A stretch of DNA of 64,000 nt, taken from positions 62,001-126,000 of the forward strand of contig NZ_SLXN01000003.1 in assembly GCF_004345855.1 (NCBI RefSeq). The letters run 5' to 3'. The notes below the pieces were generated by a model. That model was not told the origin of the DNA. It worked only from the letters and a program-made list of their open reading frames with translations, and made no database searches. The stretch comes from Sphingomonas sp. BK235 (GTDB taxonomy: Bacteria; Pseudomonadota; Alphaproteobacteria; Sphingomonadales; Sphingomonadaceae). Each line of letters starts with the position of its first letter. The first letter of the stretch is position 1. Positions 42,785 through 54,593 of this stretch are shown one piece after another. The position numbers and the translations under genes were made by a program.

Positions 42785-43291
42785 GTGGGCGTGGTCGACA
42801 GGGTGGACTATCAGGGAAAGGGGCTCGGTCTTGTCGACGACAAGGGCCGTGTCGCGATTCCCAACACCCTGCGCGCGATGCTCGCCAAGAACGCCCCCCG
42901 CGACGACGGCAAGGACGGCGGCACGGTCATCATCGCCCCGCACCCCGAGCACCGCTGCCTGATCGCCTATGATCCCGGTTTCGTGCCCTTCTGGAAGACG
43001 CGGCTGGAGGCGCTCGACGCGGCGCAGTTCGAGCGCACCGGCAAGGTCGATTACAACATCCTCGATCGTGCCGGCGGTGCCGAGCCGCTGCCGTTCGACG
43101 GCTCGGGCCGCTTCATCATGCCCGCGTTCGAGCGCCGCTACGCGCGGATCGCGGGCGCGGCGGTGTTCCTGGGCGCGTTCAACTGGATCACGATCTGGGC
43201 GCCCAACATCCTGCTCGAGACCCCGGATATCGACCCATTCCTGAAGGAATATGTCGAGTTCACCTGCGAGGAGAAGGGGATCGCGCTATGA
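42785..43291 (+). CDS. mraZ: Transcriptional regulator MraZ
   Basis: A protein of about 168 residues with two AbrB-like half-domains. The first is [20 protein letters not shown] and the second is [19 protein letters not shown]. MraZ forms oligomeric rings and binds the repeats upstream of its own gene. The start is uncertain: GTG at 42785 and at 42791 are possible, and a TTG at 42767 sits only two bases after a strong GGGAGG. The stop overlaps the rsmH start (ATGA). Confidence 0.88.
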   Translation: MGVVDRVDYQGKGLGLVDDKGRVAIPNTLRAMLAKNAPRDDGKDGGTVIIAPHPEHRCLIAYDPGFVPFWKTRLEALDAAQFERTGKVDYNILDRAGGAEPLPFDGSGRFIMPAFERRYARIAGAAVFLGAFNWITIWAPNILLETPDIDPFLKEYVEFTCEEKGIAL

Positions 43292-44256
43292 TAAGCGAGA
43301 CCGTTCTGCCCCCCGGTCCCGCCGCCGCGCCGCACGTGCCCGTGCTGCTCGCGCCCGTGCTCGTCGCGCTCGCCCCCGCCCCCGGCGAGCGCCACGTCGA
43401 TGCCACCTTCGGCGCCGGCGGCTACACTCGCGCCCTGCTCGCCGCGGGCGCGGAGGTGGTCGCGTTCGACCGCGACCCTGACGCGGTCGCGACCGGCCGC
43501 GCGCTCGCGGCCGATGCGCCGCGGCTGACGATGGTCGCCGCCACCTTCTCGGCGCTCGCCGAGGAGCTGGAGACGCGCGGGCTCGCGCCGGTGGACGGCG
43601 TGACGATGGACATTGGCGTCTCGTCGATGCAGCTCGACCAGCCCGAGCGCGGCTTCTCCTTCCAGGGCGACGGCCCGCTCGACATGCGGATGAGCCAGGA
43701 AGGGCCGTCCGCCGCCGATTTCCTCAACACCGCCGACGAGGAAGCGATCGCCGACGTGCTCTACCGCTACGGCGAGGAGCCCAAGTCGCGCCGGATCGCG
43801 CGCGCGGTGGTGGCGGCGCGCCCGCTGACCACGACCGCACAGTTCGCCACCGTGGTGCGCCGCGCGCTCGGCCATCGCCCGCACGACAAGAAGGATCCCG
43901 CGACGCGCGCCTTCCAGGCGGTGCGGATCCACGTCAACGGCGAGCTCGACGAGCTGGAGCGCGGCCTCGCCGCGGCGGAGCGCGTGCTCAAGCCGGGCGG
44001 GCGGCTCGCGGTGGTCAGTTTCCACTCGCTCGAGGACCGCATCGTCAAGCGTTTCCTGCGCGATCGCGCGGGCGCGGCACCGGGCGGCTCGCGCCACCTG
44101 CCGGCGGCGGCGCCGGGGCGCGCGGCGACCTTCGAGATGATCGGGCGCGCGCAGCGCGCCGACGAGACCGAGCTGGCGGCGAACCCGCGCGCCCGCTCGG
44201 CGACATTACGCGCGGCACGGCGGACGGCGGCGGCGGCTTGGGTAAGGGAGGCGTGA
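43288..44256 (+). CDS. rsmH: 16S rRNA (cytosine-1402-N4)-methyltransferase
   Basis: The protein has 322 residues and methylates C1402 of 16S rRNA using S-adenosylmethionine. Family motifs are [25 protein letters not shown] (the SAM-binding loop), [29 protein letters not shown] and the C-terminal [17 protein letters not shown]. The ATG overlaps the mraZ stop, the standard arrangement at the head of the dcw cluster. Confidence 0.97.
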   Translation: MISETVLPPGPAAAPHVPVLLAPVLVALAPAPGERHVDATFGAGGYTRALLAAGAEVVAFDRDPDAVATGRALAADAPRLTMVAATFSALAEELETRGLAPVDGVTMDIGVSSMQLDQPERGFSFQGDGPLDMRMSQEGPSAADFLNTADEEAIADVLYRYGEEPKSRRIARAVVAARPLTTTAQFATVVRRALGHRPHDKKDPATRAFQAVRIHVNGELDELERGLAAAERVLKPGGRLAVVSFHSLEDRIVKRFLRDRAGAAPGGSRHLPAAAPGRAATFEMIGRAQRADETELAANPRARSATLRAARRTAAAAWVREA

Positions 44257-44258
44257 GG

Positions 44259-44978
44259 ATGGCGGCGATGTATCGGTTGAAGGGGCTGGGCTGGCTCACC
44301 AGCTGCGCGATGGTCGCGATCGGCTTCTACCTCGTTTCCTCGCAGGTCGCCGCCGAGCGCAAGCGGCTGGAGCAGGTCGACCGCAAGATCGTCGGCGCCG
44401 AGCGCGACATCCGCGCGCTCGAGACGGAGTTCGACGTGCGCGCCAACCTCGCCCAGCTCGAGCGCTGGAACGGCGACACGCTGGCGCTGACCGTGCCGAC
44501 CGCGGCGCAGTTCGTCCGCGACGAGGCCGCGCTCGCGTCGCTGTCGCCCAACCAGCCGGTGCCCGCGCCGCTGCCGGGCGCCGCCGCCCCGGTGCAGACC
44601 GCGCAGCTGATCGTCCCCGCCGCCGCGCGCGCGACCGTGCCCGCTCCCGCCTCCGCCCCCACTTCTGCCAACGCTCCCGTGACGCTCGCCGCCGTCGCGC
44701 CCGTGGCCGCCCGCACCGCGACCGCCACGCCCGTTCGTGCCGCCCCCGCCACCGTCCGGACCGCGGCCGCCGCGCCGGTCGCGACGGTGAAGGTGGCGGC
44801 GACGAAGCCGGTCGCCGCTCCCCGCCTGACACCGGCGGCGGTGGCGGCGGCCGCACCCGCCTCCGCCGCGACCGCGCGCGCCGCCAAGGTGGCGATGCTC
44901 GATCGCGCGCTGCTGAGCGACACCACCGTCGGCGACCTGCTCAGCCGCGCCCGCACCGAGCGCGGTCGCCTGCGGTGA
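44259..44978 (+). CDS. ftsL: FtsL-like division protein with long Ala/Pro tail
   Basis: The protein has 239 residues. A short cytoplasmic N-terminus, one hydrophobic helix (GWLTSCAMVAIGFYLVSSQV) and a coiled-coil segment (AAERKRLEQVDRKIVGAERD and on) match FtsL, and the position between rsmH and ftsI is the ftsL position. After about residue 110 comes a tail of about 130 residues made almost only of Ala, Pro, Val and Thr, much longer than the 90-120 residue FtsL proteins of most bacteria. The last 25 residues (LLSDTTVGDLLSRARTERG) look less degenerate. I chose the ATG at 44259, seven bases after GGGAGG. The stop overlaps the ftsI start (GTGA). Confidence 0.8.
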   Translation: MAAMYRLKGLGWLTSCAMVAIGFYLVSSQVAAERKRLEQVDRKIVGAERDIRALETEFDVRANLAQLERWNGDTLALTVPTAAQFVRDEAALASLSPNQPVPAPLPGAAAPVQTAQLIVPAAARATVPAPASAPTSANAPVTLAAVAPVAARTATATPVRAAPATVRTAAAAPVATVKVAATKPVAAPRLTPAAVAAAAPASAATARAAKVAMLDRALLSDTTVGDLLSRARTERGRLR

Positions 44979-46687
44979 CCGCGCTCGTCGCCCGTCCGGT
45001 CCGCGGCGCGCGCGCGGGCGACCAGCGCCAGCAGCTGCTCGCCACCCAGCACCTGCGGCTGATGGTGCTGATGCTGCTGTTCGTCGCGGGCGTGCTGGTG
45101 GTGGTCGGGCGGCTGACCTTGCTGGGCGTCGTCGCCGGCAGCGACCGCGGCGCCAGCGTCGCGGCGGCGGTGCCGCGCGGCGATATCGTCGACCGCAACG
45201 GCGCGCCGCTGGCGCGCACGATCGATGCCTGGACGATCGGCGTCCACCCCAAGAAGCTGATCGGCGACCCGTCCGAGATCGCGCGCAAGCTCGCCGAGCT
45301 GATGCCCGAGAAGGGCGACCGGTCGTGGTTCTACGCGCAGATCACCAAGCCGGTGAGCTTCACCTATCTCCAGCGCCGCGCCAGCCCCGCGCTGGTCGAG
45401 GCGGTCAACGCGATCGGCGAGCCCGGCATCGTGTTCGAGCGCGAGACGCAGCGGCTCTACCCGCAGAGCACGCTGGCCGCGCACGCGCTCGGCTTCATCA
45501 GCGGCGGTCATGGCATGAGCGGGATCGAGCGCGCGCTCGACGAGCGCCTCACCAACCCGGCGACGGTCGGCCAGCCGGTCGCGCTGTCGCTCGACACGCG
45601 CGTCCAGGCCGCGCTGGAGAGCGAGCTGGGTCGCGCCATGACCACCTTCTCGGCGCGCGGCGGCGGCGGCATCGTGCTCGACGTCCATACCGGCGAGGTG
45701 CTGGCGATGGTGTCGATGCCGACCTTCAACCCCAATCGCGTCGGCATGTCGGGCACCGACCAGCTGCGCAACCTGACGACGCAGAGCGTGTTCGAGCTGG
45801 GTTCGACCTTCAAGCCGATCACCATGGCGACCGCGATCGACACCGGCGTGGTTACCTCGATGGAGGCGCGCTTCGACGCCACCCACCCGCTCCAGGTCGG
45901 CCGCTACACCATCCACGACGAGCGCGGCGACCCGAAGCGCTGGCTCAACATGGCGGAGACGCTGATCTACTCGTCGAACGTCGCCACCGCGCGCGTCGCC
46001 GACGAGGTCGGCCAGCAGCGCATGGAGACGATGTTCCGCAAGCTGGGCTTCGACACGCGCCCCGACATCGAGGTGCGCGAGAAGGGCCGTCCGCTGTGGC
46101 CGAAATATTGGGCGCGCACGACGACGATGACGACCGCCTTCGGCCACGGCATCGCGGTGACGCCGCTCCACCTCGCCAATGCTTATGCCGCTTTGGTCAA
46201 CGGCGGCACCTGGCGTCCCGCGACCCTGCTCAAGCTGCAGCCGGGCCACGCCCCGGTCGGCCGCCGCGTGATCAGCGAGGCGACCAGCGCCCGGATGCGC
46301 CAGATGCTGCGGCTGATCGTGATGCGCGGCACGGGTCGCAAGGGCGACGCGCCGGGCTATCGCGTCGGCGGCAAGACGGGTACCGCGGAGGCGGCGGTGG
46401 CGGGTGGCTATGACCGGTCGCGCAACGTCGCCACCTTCGTCGCGGCTTTCCCGATGGATGAGCCGCGCTACGTCGTGCTGGCGATGCTCGACTCGCCGCA
46501 AGGGACCAAGGAGACGTTCGGGTGGAAGACCGCAGCGTGGAACGCCGCCCCGGTGGTGGGGCGCACGATCGCGCGGGTCGGCTCGCTGCTCGGCGTGGTG
46601 CCCGACGATCACCGCGACGTCGACGTCTCGGACATCCTGCCGACCTTGTGGCAGGGCGACGACGTGCCCAAGAGCGGCGGCCAGTGA
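44975..46687 (+). CDS. ftsI: Septal peptidoglycan transpeptidase FtsI (PBP3)
   Basis: The protein has 570 residues. A single N-terminal membrane helix (LRLMVLMLLFVAGVLVVVG) anchors a periplasmic protein with the PBP dimerisation domain (AVPRGDIVDRNGAPLA) and the transpeptidase domain. The active-site motifs are STFK (277-280), SSN (333-335) and KTGT (467-470). It crosslinks septal peptidoglycan as partner of FtsW. The GTG start overlaps the ftsL-like stop. It ends ten bases before murE. Confidence 0.97.
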   Translation: MTALVARPVRGARAGDQRQQLLATQHLRLMVLMLLFVAGVLVVVGRLTLLGVVAGSDRGASVAAAVPRGDIVDRNGAPLARTIDAWTIGVHPKKLIGDPSEIARKLAELMPEKGDRSWFYAQITKPVSFTYLQRRASPALVEAVNAIGEPGIVFERETQRLYPQSTLAAHALGFISGGHGMSGIERALDERLTNPATVGQPVALSLDTRVQAALESELGRAMTTFSARGGGGIVLDVHTGEVLAMVSMPTFNPNRVGMSGTDQLRNLTTQSVFELGSTFKPITMATAIDTGVVTSMEARFDATHPLQVGRYTIHDERGDPKRWLNMAETLIYSSNVATARVADEVGQQRMETMFRKLGFDTRPDIEVREKGRPLWPKYWARTTTMTTAFGHGIAVTPLHLANAYAALVNGGTWRPATLLKLQPGHAPVGRRVISEATSARMRQMLRLIVMRGTGRKGDAPGYRVGGKTGTAEAAVAGGYDRSRNVATFVAAFPMDEPRYVVLAMLDSPQGTKETFGWKTAAWNAAPVVGRTIARVGSLLGVVPDDHRDVDVSDILPTLWQGDDVPKSGGQ

Positions 46688-46697
46688 GGCGCGCGCG

Positions 46698-48125
46698 ATG
46701 AGGCTCTCCGCGCTCCTCGGCGACGACGCCGCCATCGCCGCCGACGCGACCGTCACGGGCTTCGCGATCGACCATCGCAAGGTCGCGCCGGGCAATGTCT
46801 TCGGCGCGTTCGCGGGGCTGCGCGTCAACGGCGAGGATTATATCGACGCCGCGGTCGAGGCCGGGGCGGTGGCGGTGGTGGCGCGGCCCGGCGCGCACGT
46901 CGAAGGGGCGGTCCACGTCGCCGACGACAACCCGCGCGAGGCCTTCGCCCGCCTCGCCGCACGCTTCTACGCGCCCTTCCCCGCGACCGCGGTGGCGGTG
47001 ACGGGCACCAACGGCAAGACCTCCACCGTCGAGATGACGCGCCAGCTGTGGCGCATGGCGGGCGAGCACGCCGCCTCGATCGGCACGCTCGGCGTCACCA
47101 CCGCGGACGAGCGCGTCGTCACCGGGCTGACGACGCCCGACGTGGTCACCTTCCTGTCCAACGTCGCCGGGCTGGCGCGCGAGGGAGTCACGCACCTCGC
47201 CTTCGAGGCGTCGAGCCACGGGCTAAGCCAGTATCGCACCGAGGGGCTGCCAGTGCGCGCTGCCGCCTTCACCAACCTCGGCCGCGACCATCTCGACTAT
47301 CACGGTGACATGGCGGCCTATTTCACCGCCAAGCTGCGGCTGTTCGCGCAGGTGCTGAGCGCTGACGGCAGCGCCGTGGTGTGGGCCGACGACCCGCAGT
47401 CCGAGCGCGTCATCGACATCGCGCGCGAGCGTGGCAACCGCGTCGTCACGGTCGGCGAGCACGGCGACGACCTGCGGCTGATCGAGCGCGTGCCCACCTT
47501 GCTCGGGCAAGGACTGGTGATCCGCGCCGGTGGCGTCGACCACCGCGTCCAGCTCCCGCTGATCGGCGGCTATCAGGCGGCCAATGCGCTGATCGCGGCG
47601 GGGCTGGTGATCGCCACCGGCGGCGACGTCGCAGCGACGATCGCGGGGCTGGCGCGGCTCCAGCCGGTGCGCGGACGGCTCGAGCGCGCCGCGATCACAG
47701 CGAGCGGAGCGCCGGTCTATGTCGATTACGCGCATACGCCGGACGCGATCGAGGCGGCCTGCGCGGCGCTGCGCCCGCACGTCGCGGGGCGGCTGATCCT
47801 GGTGGTGGGGGCGGGCGGCGACCGCGATCGCGGCAAGCGCGAGCCGATGGGGCAGGTGGCGGCGGCCGCGGCGGACGTGGTGATCGTCACCGACGACAAC
47901 CCGCGCTCGGAGGATCCCGCCGCGATCCGCGCCGAGCTGCTGGCCGGCGCGCCCGGCGCGCGCGAGATCGGCGACCGCCGCGCCGCGATCGCCGCGGCGC
48001 TGCGCGAGGCAGCGGCGGGCGACATCGTGCTGATCGCGGGCAAGGGCCATGAGCAGGGCCAGATCGTCGGCGACCTGGTGCTGCCGTTCGACGACGTCGC
48101 AGTCGCGCGCGAGATGGCGGCGTGA
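46698..48125 (+). CDS. murE: UDP-MurNAc-tripeptide synthetase, meso-DAP-adding
   Basis: The protein has 475 residues and adds meso-diaminopimelate to UDP-MurNAc-Ala-Glu with ATP. The ATP loop VTGTNGKTSTVEM, FEASSHGLSQYR, NLGRDHLDYHGDM and YAHTPDAIEAA are present. The motif DDNPRSEDP contains the DNPR sequence that marks meso-DAP- rather than lysine-adding enzymes. The conserved carbamylated-lysine block (YFTAKLRLF) is present. A 300-bp gap with a palindromic repeat separates it from murF. Confidence 0.97.
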   Translation: MRLSALLGDDAAIAADATVTGFAIDHRKVAPGNVFGAFAGLRVNGEDYIDAAVEAGAVAVVARPGAHVEGAVHVADDNPREAFARLAARFYAPFPATAVAVTGTNGKTSTVEMTRQLWRMAGEHAASIGTLGVTTADERVVTGLTTPDVVTFLSNVAGLAREGVTHLAFEASSHGLSQYRTEGLPVRAAAFTNLGRDHLDYHGDMAAYFTAKLRLFAQVLSADGSAVVWADDPQSERVIDIARERGNRVVTVGEHGDDLRLIERVPTLLGQGLVIRAGGVDHRVQLPLIGGYQAANALIAAGLVIATGGDVAATIAGLARLQPVRGRLERAAITASGAPVYVDYAHTPDAIEAACAALRPHVAGRLILVVGAGGDRDRGKREPMGQVAAAAADVVIVTDDNPRSEDPAAIRAELLAGAPGAREIGDRRAAIAAALREAAAGDIVLIAGKGHEQGQIVGDLVLPFDDVAVAREMAA

Positions 48126-48429
48126 GCGGGGTAGTGGGCCAGATCTCCCCTTGGATCGGGCGAGGGACCGCGCGCGGAGCGTGTGAGGGAGGGCGCACGC
48201 CACGGGCATTGCGCTTTCCGTGGGTTAGTCCATCGACACTCAATTGCCCTCGTGCTCCTGCGCACGCAGGAGCCCAGGGCCACGAGCGTCATCCCTGCGG
48301 CCCTGGGCTCCTGCGTGCGCAGGAGCACGGTTCGGCCTCCGTCAACCAATCAGAAGCGTTCCGTATGCCGGACCATTCCTCCACCACGCCTTCGGCGCGG
48401 TCCCCCTCTCCATGCTGGGGAGGCGTGGC
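48126..48429. other. Gap between murE and murF
   Basis: A 304-bp non-coding gap in an otherwise tightly packed cluster. It contains the palindromic repeat 48252-48328 and, at its end, the murF ribosome binding site GGGGAGG. The part before the repeat is GC-rich and featureless. Confidence 0.6.
48252..48328. repeat. 77-bp palindromic repeat, GTGCTCCTGCG family
   Basis: The left arm begins GTGCTCCTGCGCACGCAGGA and the right arm ends CTGCGTGCGCAGGAGCAC. Each arm is itself a hairpin, and the arms are also complementary to each other through CCCAGGGCC/GGCCCTGGG. A second 77-bp copy lies at 61882-61958 after ftsZ. Confidence 0.8.
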
Positions 48430-49800
<1,371 letters not shown>

Positions 49801-50871
49801 GTGTTGTACTGGATCGCCGAGCATCTGGGTTTCCCCGGCGGGCTCAACCTCATCCGCTATCTCTCCTTCCGCGCCGGCGCGGCGGTGGCGACCGCTTTGT
49901 TCATCGGCCTCATCATCGGCCCGCGCTTCATCGGCTGGCTGCGCGTGCGCCAGGGCAAGGGCCAGCCGATCCGCGCCGACGGGCCGCAGACCCACCTCGC
50001 CAAGCGCGGCACGCCGACGATGGGCGGGCTGATGATCCTCACCTCGCTGGTGCTGTCGATCCTGCTGTGGATGAACCTGGCCAACCCGTTCGTCTGGGCG
50101 TGCCTGTGCGTCACGCTCGGCTTCGGCGCGATCGGTTTCCTCGATGACTATGACAAGGTGCGCAAGGCGAGCACCGCGGGCGTGTCGGGGCGCACCCGGC
50201 TGCTGCTCGAGTTCCTGATCGCGGGCATCGCCGCCTGGATCATCATGCAGGAGAACGGCTCGGCGCTCTACCTGCCGTTCACCAACCGCTATTTCATCGA
50301 CCTCGGCTATGCCTATCCTTTGTTCGCCGCCTTCACGATCGTGGCCTTCGGCAATTCGGTGAACCTCACCGACGGGCTCGACGGGCTCGCCACCATGCCC
50401 GTGATCATCGCCGCGGTGGCGTTCATGATCATCGCCTATCTGGTCGGCAACGTGAAGTTCGCGGACTATCTCGGTATCCCGCACGTGCCGCGCGCGGGCG
50501 ACATGGCGATCTTCTGCGGCGCGATGGTCGGGGCGGGGCTCGCCTTCCTGTGGTACAATGCGCCGCCCGCGGCGGTGTTCATGGGCGATACCGGCAGCCT
50601 CGCGCTCGGCGGCGCTTTGGGGACGATCGCGGTGGTGGCGCACCATGAGATCGTGCTCGGCATCATCGGCGGGCTGTTCGTGGTGGAGGCGCTGAGCGTC
50701 ATCATCCAGGTGTTCTGGTACAAGAGGACCGGCAAGCGCATCTTCCGCATGGCGCCGATCCACCACCATTTCGAGCAGCTCGGCTGGAGCGAGCCGACCG
50801 TGGTGATCCGCTTCTGGATCATCGCGCTGGTGCTGGCGCTCGCCGGCCTGTCGACGTTGAAGCTGCGGTGA
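49801..50871 (+). CDS. mraY: Phospho-MurNAc-pentapeptide transferase
   Basis: An integral membrane enzyme of 356 residues with about ten helices. It makes lipid I from UDP-MurNAc-pentapeptide and undecaprenyl phosphate. The signature residues are [39 protein letters not shown] and APIHHHFE. The start is a GTG directly after the murF stop codon. Confidence 0.98.
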   Translation: MLYWIAEHLGFPGGLNLIRYLSFRAGAAVATALFIGLIIGPRFIGWLRVRQGKGQPIRADGPQTHLAKRGTPTMGGLMILTSLVLSILLWMNLANPFVWACLCVTLGFGAIGFLDDYDKVRKASTAGVSGRTRLLLEFLIAGIAAWIIMQENGSALYLPFTNRYFIDLGYAYPLFAAFTIVAFGNSVNLTDGLDGLATMPVIIAAVAFMIIAYLVGNVKFADYLGIPHVPRAGDMAIFCGAMVGAGLAFLWYNAPPAAVFMGDTGSLALGGALGTIAVVAHHEIVLGIIGGLFVVEALSVIIQVFWYKRTGKRIFRMAPIHHHFEQLGWSEPTVVIRFWIIALVLALAGLSTLKLR

Positions 50872-50926
50872 GGGCGATGTCGTCATCGCCCTCATCGCAC
50901 CCCGGCGCGGGCCGGAGTCCAGAACG

Positions 50927-52225
50927 ATGATTCTCGCGCGCGCCTGGGCGGGGAAACATTATGCGGTGCTCGGGCTGGCACGCTCGGGCGCCGCGACCGT
51001 GCGCGCGCTGCTCGCCGCCGGCGCGCGCGTGACGGCGTGGGATAGCGACGCGGCGAAGCGCGACCAGATCCTCCCCGCGCACGGGGAGGATCTGCGGATC
51101 GCCGACCTCGCCACTTTCGACCTCGCCGCCTTCGACGCGCTGGTCGTCTCCCCGGGCGTGCCGCTCAACACGCACCCGCTCGCCGCGGCGGCGCGCGACG
51201 CGGGCGTGCCGATCGTCGGCGACATCGAGCTGTTCGCGCAGGCCCGCGCCGACCTGCCGCCGCACAAGGTGGTCGGCATCACCGGCACCAACGGCAAGTC
51301 GACCACTACGGCGCTCGTCCACCACCTGCTCGACACCGCGGGCGTGCCCGCGCGGATGGGCGGCAACATCGGCCTGCCGATCCTCGCACAGGCGCCGCTG
51401 CCCGCGGGCGGCGTCTATGTGCTCGAGCTGTCGAGCTACCAGATCGACCTGACGCAGACGCTCGACTGCGACGTCGCGGTATTGCTCAACGTCACCCCCG
51501 ACCATCTCGACCGCTATGCCGGGTTCGCGGATTATGCCGCCAGCAAGGCGCGGCTGTTCGCGATGCAGTCGCCGCACCACCGCGCGGTGATCGGCACCGG
51601 CGACGCCGCCTCGGCCGCGGTCGCGCAGGGCTTCGCGCACCGCGGCGAGACGATCACCACGATCGCGCCGGGCACGCCGCTCGACCAGTCGCGCTGGCCC
51701 TCGCTGCAGGGGCCGCACAACGCGCAGAACGCGCTGGCCGCGATCGCGGTGGCGGAGGCGTTCGGGCTCGACCGTGCCGCGATCGAGGCGGGGCTGGAGA
51801 GCTTCAACGGCCTGCCGCACCGGATGGAGCGGGTGGCGACGCTGGGCGGCGTCACTTGGATCGACGACAGCAAGGCGACCAATCCCGAGAGCGCCGCCCC
51901 CGCGCTCGCGGCTTTCCCGCGCGTCCACTGGATCCTCGGCGGGCGCGCCAAGGGCGATGACCTCGACGCCTGCGCCCCGCATTTCGGCAACGTGGTCCGC
52001 GCTTATACGATCGGCGAGGCCGGCCCGCGCTTCGCCGCGCTGCTGCGCGACCGCGTCCCCGTCGCCGAGGCGGGGACGCTGGAGCAGGCGGTGCGGATCG
52101 CCGCGGCCGAGGCGCGGCGCGGCGAGGTGGTGCTGCTGTCGCCCGCCGCCGCCTCGTTCGACCAGTTCCGCGATTACGAGCATCGCGGTACCGTGTTCCG
52201 CGCGGCAGTGGAGGCGCTGGCATGA
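50927..52225 (+). CDS. murD: UDP-MurNAc-L-Ala D-Glu ligase
   Basis: The protein has 432 residues and adds D-glutamate to UDP-MurNAc-L-Ala. It shows an N-terminal Rossmann start (YAVLGLARSGAATVRAL), the ATP loop GITGTNGKSTTTALV, GGNIGLPIL, LELSSYQIDLT and the motifs HRMERVATLGGVTWIDDSKA and LLSPAAASFDQF. The 55-bp gap to mraY contains a short GC-rich partial repeat. The stop overlaps the ftsW ATG. Confidence 0.97.
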   Translation: MILARAWAGKHYAVLGLARSGAATVRALLAAGARVTAWDSDAAKRDQILPAHGEDLRIADLATFDLAAFDALVVSPGVPLNTHPLAAAARDAGVPIVGDIELFAQARADLPPHKVVGITGTNGKSTTTALVHHLLDTAGVPARMGGNIGLPILAQAPLPAGGVYVLELSSYQIDLTQTLDCDVAVLLNVTPDHLDRYAGFADYAASKARLFAMQSPHHRAVIGTGDAASAAVAQGFAHRGETITTIAPGTPLDQSRWPSLQGPHNAQNALAAIAVAEAFGLDRAAIEAGLESFNGLPHRMERVATLGGVTWIDDSKATNPESAAPALAAFPRVHWILGGRAKGDDLDACAPHFGNVVRAYTIGEAGPRFAALLRDRVPVAEAGTLEQAVRIAAAEARRGEVVLLSPAAASFDQFRDYEHRGTVFRAAVEALA

Positions 52226-53436
52226 CCGACGTGAGCAGGGCACAGCGGGCGGGGCTCAAGGGACGCGGCGGGCGCGGCGACCCGTCACCGCTCGGCACCT
52301 GGTTCTGGGACATCGACCGGGTGTTGCTGCTGCTCGCGCTGTTCTTGATCGCGATCGGGCTGATCGCGGTCGCGGCGGGGTCGCCGGCGAGCGCCTCGCG
52401 CTACTCGGGCGAGCACCTCAAGTTCGCGCCGCTGCATTATTTCTGGCGCCAGCTGCTGTGGGCGGGCGTGTCGCTGCCGGTGCTCTTCGGCGTGTCGATG
52501 CTCCCCGTCACGGCGGCGCGGCGCATGTCGCTGATCGGCGCGGCGGTGTGCGTCGCGCTGCTGATGATCGTGCCCTTCGGAGGGGTGGTGGTGAACGGCG
52601 CGCGGCGCTGGATCAGCTTCGGCTTCGCGCAGTTCCAGCCGTCCGAGTTTCTCAAGCCCTTCTTCGTCGTCGCGGTGGCGTGGCTGCTGTCGCTCAAGTC
52701 GCGCGACGAGGAGCTGCCGGTGACGATGATCACGGCGGGGCTCACCGGGCTGATCGCGGTGCTGCTGATGCTCCAGCCCGACTTCGGCCAGACCGTGATC
52801 TTCTGCTGCATCTGGCTCGCGCTCGTCACGATCGCGGGGACGCCGACGCGCGTGATCATGGGCTTCGTCGCGATGGTGCCCGCGGCGCTGGTGGCGGCCT
52901 ATCTCTTCTACAGCACCGCGCGCGCGCGCATCGACGCCTTCCTCTTCCCCGGCGTGGAAGGCGAGGGCGCGGCGGACCATTTCCAGACCGACGCCGCGCA
53001 TCGCACGCTCACCTCGGGCGGCTGGTTCGGCACCGGCCCGGGCGGCGGCACGGTCAAATACGGCCTGCCCGAGGCGCACACCGACTATATTTTCTCGGTG
53101 ATCGGCGAGGAGTTCGGGCTGCTCGCCTGCATGGTGGTGGCGCTGGTCTTCCTCGCGCTCGTGGTGCGCGTGTTCGTCAAGCTGCTCGACGAGCAGGACC
53201 CGTTCAAATTGCTCGCCGCCTCGGGTCTGGCGGTGCAGTTCGGCGCGCAGGCGCTGATCTCGATGGCGGTCAATACGGGGCTGGCGCCCTCCAAAGGGAT
53301 GACGCTGCCCTTCATCAGCTACGGCGGCTCGTCGATGGTGGCGCTGTCGCTCGGCATGGGGCTGCTGCTGGCGTTCACGCGGCGCAATCCGTTCCTGCTG
53401 CGCAGCCCCTATATCACCCGATGGAATGCCGAATGA
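52222..53436 (+). CDS. ftsW: Septal peptidoglycan polymerase FtsW
   Basis: A SEDS-family glycosyltransferase of 404 residues with about ten helices. Motifs are [52 protein letters not shown] and [14 protein letters not shown]. It polymerises lipid II at the septum together with FtsI. The N-terminal 25 residues are cytoplasmic and basic. ATGA overlaps connect it to murD upstream and murG downstream. Confidence 0.97.
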   Translation: MTDVSRAQRAGLKGRGGRGDPSPLGTWFWDIDRVLLLLALFLIAIGLIAVAAGSPASASRYSGEHLKFAPLHYFWRQLLWAGVSLPVLFGVSMLPVTAARRMSLIGAAVCVALLMIVPFGGVVVNGARRWISFGFAQFQPSEFLKPFFVVAVAWLLSLKSRDEELPVTMITAGLTGLIAVLLMLQPDFGQTVIFCCIWLALVTIAGTPTRVIMGFVAMVPAALVAAYLFYSTARARIDAFLFPGVEGEGAADHFQTDAAHRTLTSGGWFGTGPGGGTVKYGLPEAHTDYIFSVIGEEFGLLACMVVALVFLALVVRVFVKLLDEQDPFKLLAASGLAVQFGAQALISMAVNTGLAPSKGMTLPFISYGGSSMVALSLGMGLLLAFTRRNPFLLRSPYITRWNAE

Positions 53437-54593
53437 CGCCCGTGCAGGACTTCCGCCCGCGCCACTTCGTGCTCGCCGCGGGCGGCACCGGCGGCCACAT
53501 GGTGCCCGCCGCCGCGCTCGCGACCGAGCTGACCAAGCGCGGCCACCGCGTCGCGCTGGTGAGCGACGCGCGCGGGGTGCGCTTTCCAGGGTTGTTCGAG
53601 GACGTGCAGACCCACGTCATCCCAGCTGGCCGCTTCGCCGGCGGACCACTCGGCTGGGCCAAGGCGGCGCGGCTGATGATGCAGGGCCGCGCCATGGCGG
53701 CCGAGCTGTACCGGACGTTCAAGCCCGCTGCGGTGATCGGCTTCGGCGGCTATCCCGCCTATCCCGCGCTGTCGGCGGCGTTCGCGGCGGGGATCCGCAC
53801 CGCGGTGCACGAGCAGAACGCCGTGCTCGGCCGCGTCAACCGCTTGGTGGCGGGCAAGGTCGACGCGATCGCGACCAGCTACGCCGAGACCGAGCGGCTG
53901 CGCCCGCGCCACCGCGCCAAGGCGCATCACGTCGGCAATCCGGTGCGCGAGAGCGTGCTCGCGCTGCGCGCCAAGCCCTATCCTTTGCTCGACGAGGACA
54001 GCATCTTCCGCGTGCTCGTCACCGGCGGCAGCCAGGGCGCCTCGGTGCTGAGCCAGGTGGTGCCCGAGGGGCTGGCGATGCTGCCGGTCGCGTTCCGCCG
54101 CCGGCTCCAGGTGACTCATCAGGCGCGCATCGAGGACATCGACGCCGCGCGCGAGACCTACGCGCGGCTCGAGATCGCGGCCGATCTCGCCACCTATCTG
54201 CCCGACCTGCCCGAGCAGCTCGGCTGGGCGCATGTCGTGATCGCGCGCGCGGGCGCGTCGACCATCGCCGAGCTGACCGCGGCGGGCCGACCCGCCATCC
54301 TGGTGCCGCTGCCCAGTGCCACCGACGACCACCAGACCGCCAACGCGCGCGAGATCACCCGCGCCGGCGGCGCGCGCACGATCGCGCAGGCGGCGTTCAC
54401 GCCCAGCGAGCTTGCCAAGCAGATGCAGAAACTCGGCCTCGATCCCGAGGCGCTCCAGAATGCCGCCGCGCGCGCGCGCGCCTGCGGTACCCCCGAGGCG
54501 GCGAGCGACCTTGCCGACCTGGTCGAGAGCCTCGACTCGCCCGCCTCGCGGCTGCCGGTCGGGCGCGTCCAGCAGCGGAAGGCGTTCGCGTGA
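53433..54593 (+). CDS. murG: Lipid II synthase MurG (GlcNAc transferase)
   Basis: A membrane-associated GT28 enzyme of 386 residues that adds GlcNAc to lipid I. It shows the N-terminal [16 protein letters not shown], the block [39 protein letters not shown] and the UDP-binding [20 protein letters not shown], with the DDHQTANA motif. The tail from about residue 355 is less conserved. Start and stop overlap ftsW and murC. Confidence 0.97.
   Translation: MTPVQDFRPRHFVLAAGGTGGHMVPAAALATELTKRGHRVALVSDARGVRFPGLFEDVQTHVIPAGRFAGGPLGWAKAARLMMQGRAMAAELYRTFKPAAVIGFGGYPAYPALSAAFAAGIRTAVHEQNAVLGRVNRLVAGKVDAIATSYAETERLRPRHRAKAHHVGNPVRESVLALRAKPYPLLDEDSIFRVLVTGGSQGASVLSQVVPEGLAMLPVAFRRRLQVTHQARIEDIDAARETYARLEIAADLATYLPDLPEQLGWAHVVIARAGASTIAELTAAGRPAILVPLPSATDDHQTANAREITRAGGARTIAQAAFTPSELAKQMQKLGLDPEALQNAAARARACGTPEAASDLADLVESLDSPASRLPVGRVQQRKAFA

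Noticed and set aside
44327..46828. A very long open frame antisense to ftsL-like and ftsI
   Set aside because: High-GC codon bias leaves antisense frames open. The translation is His/Arg/Val-rich without domains, while the sense strand encodes canonical FtsI motifs.
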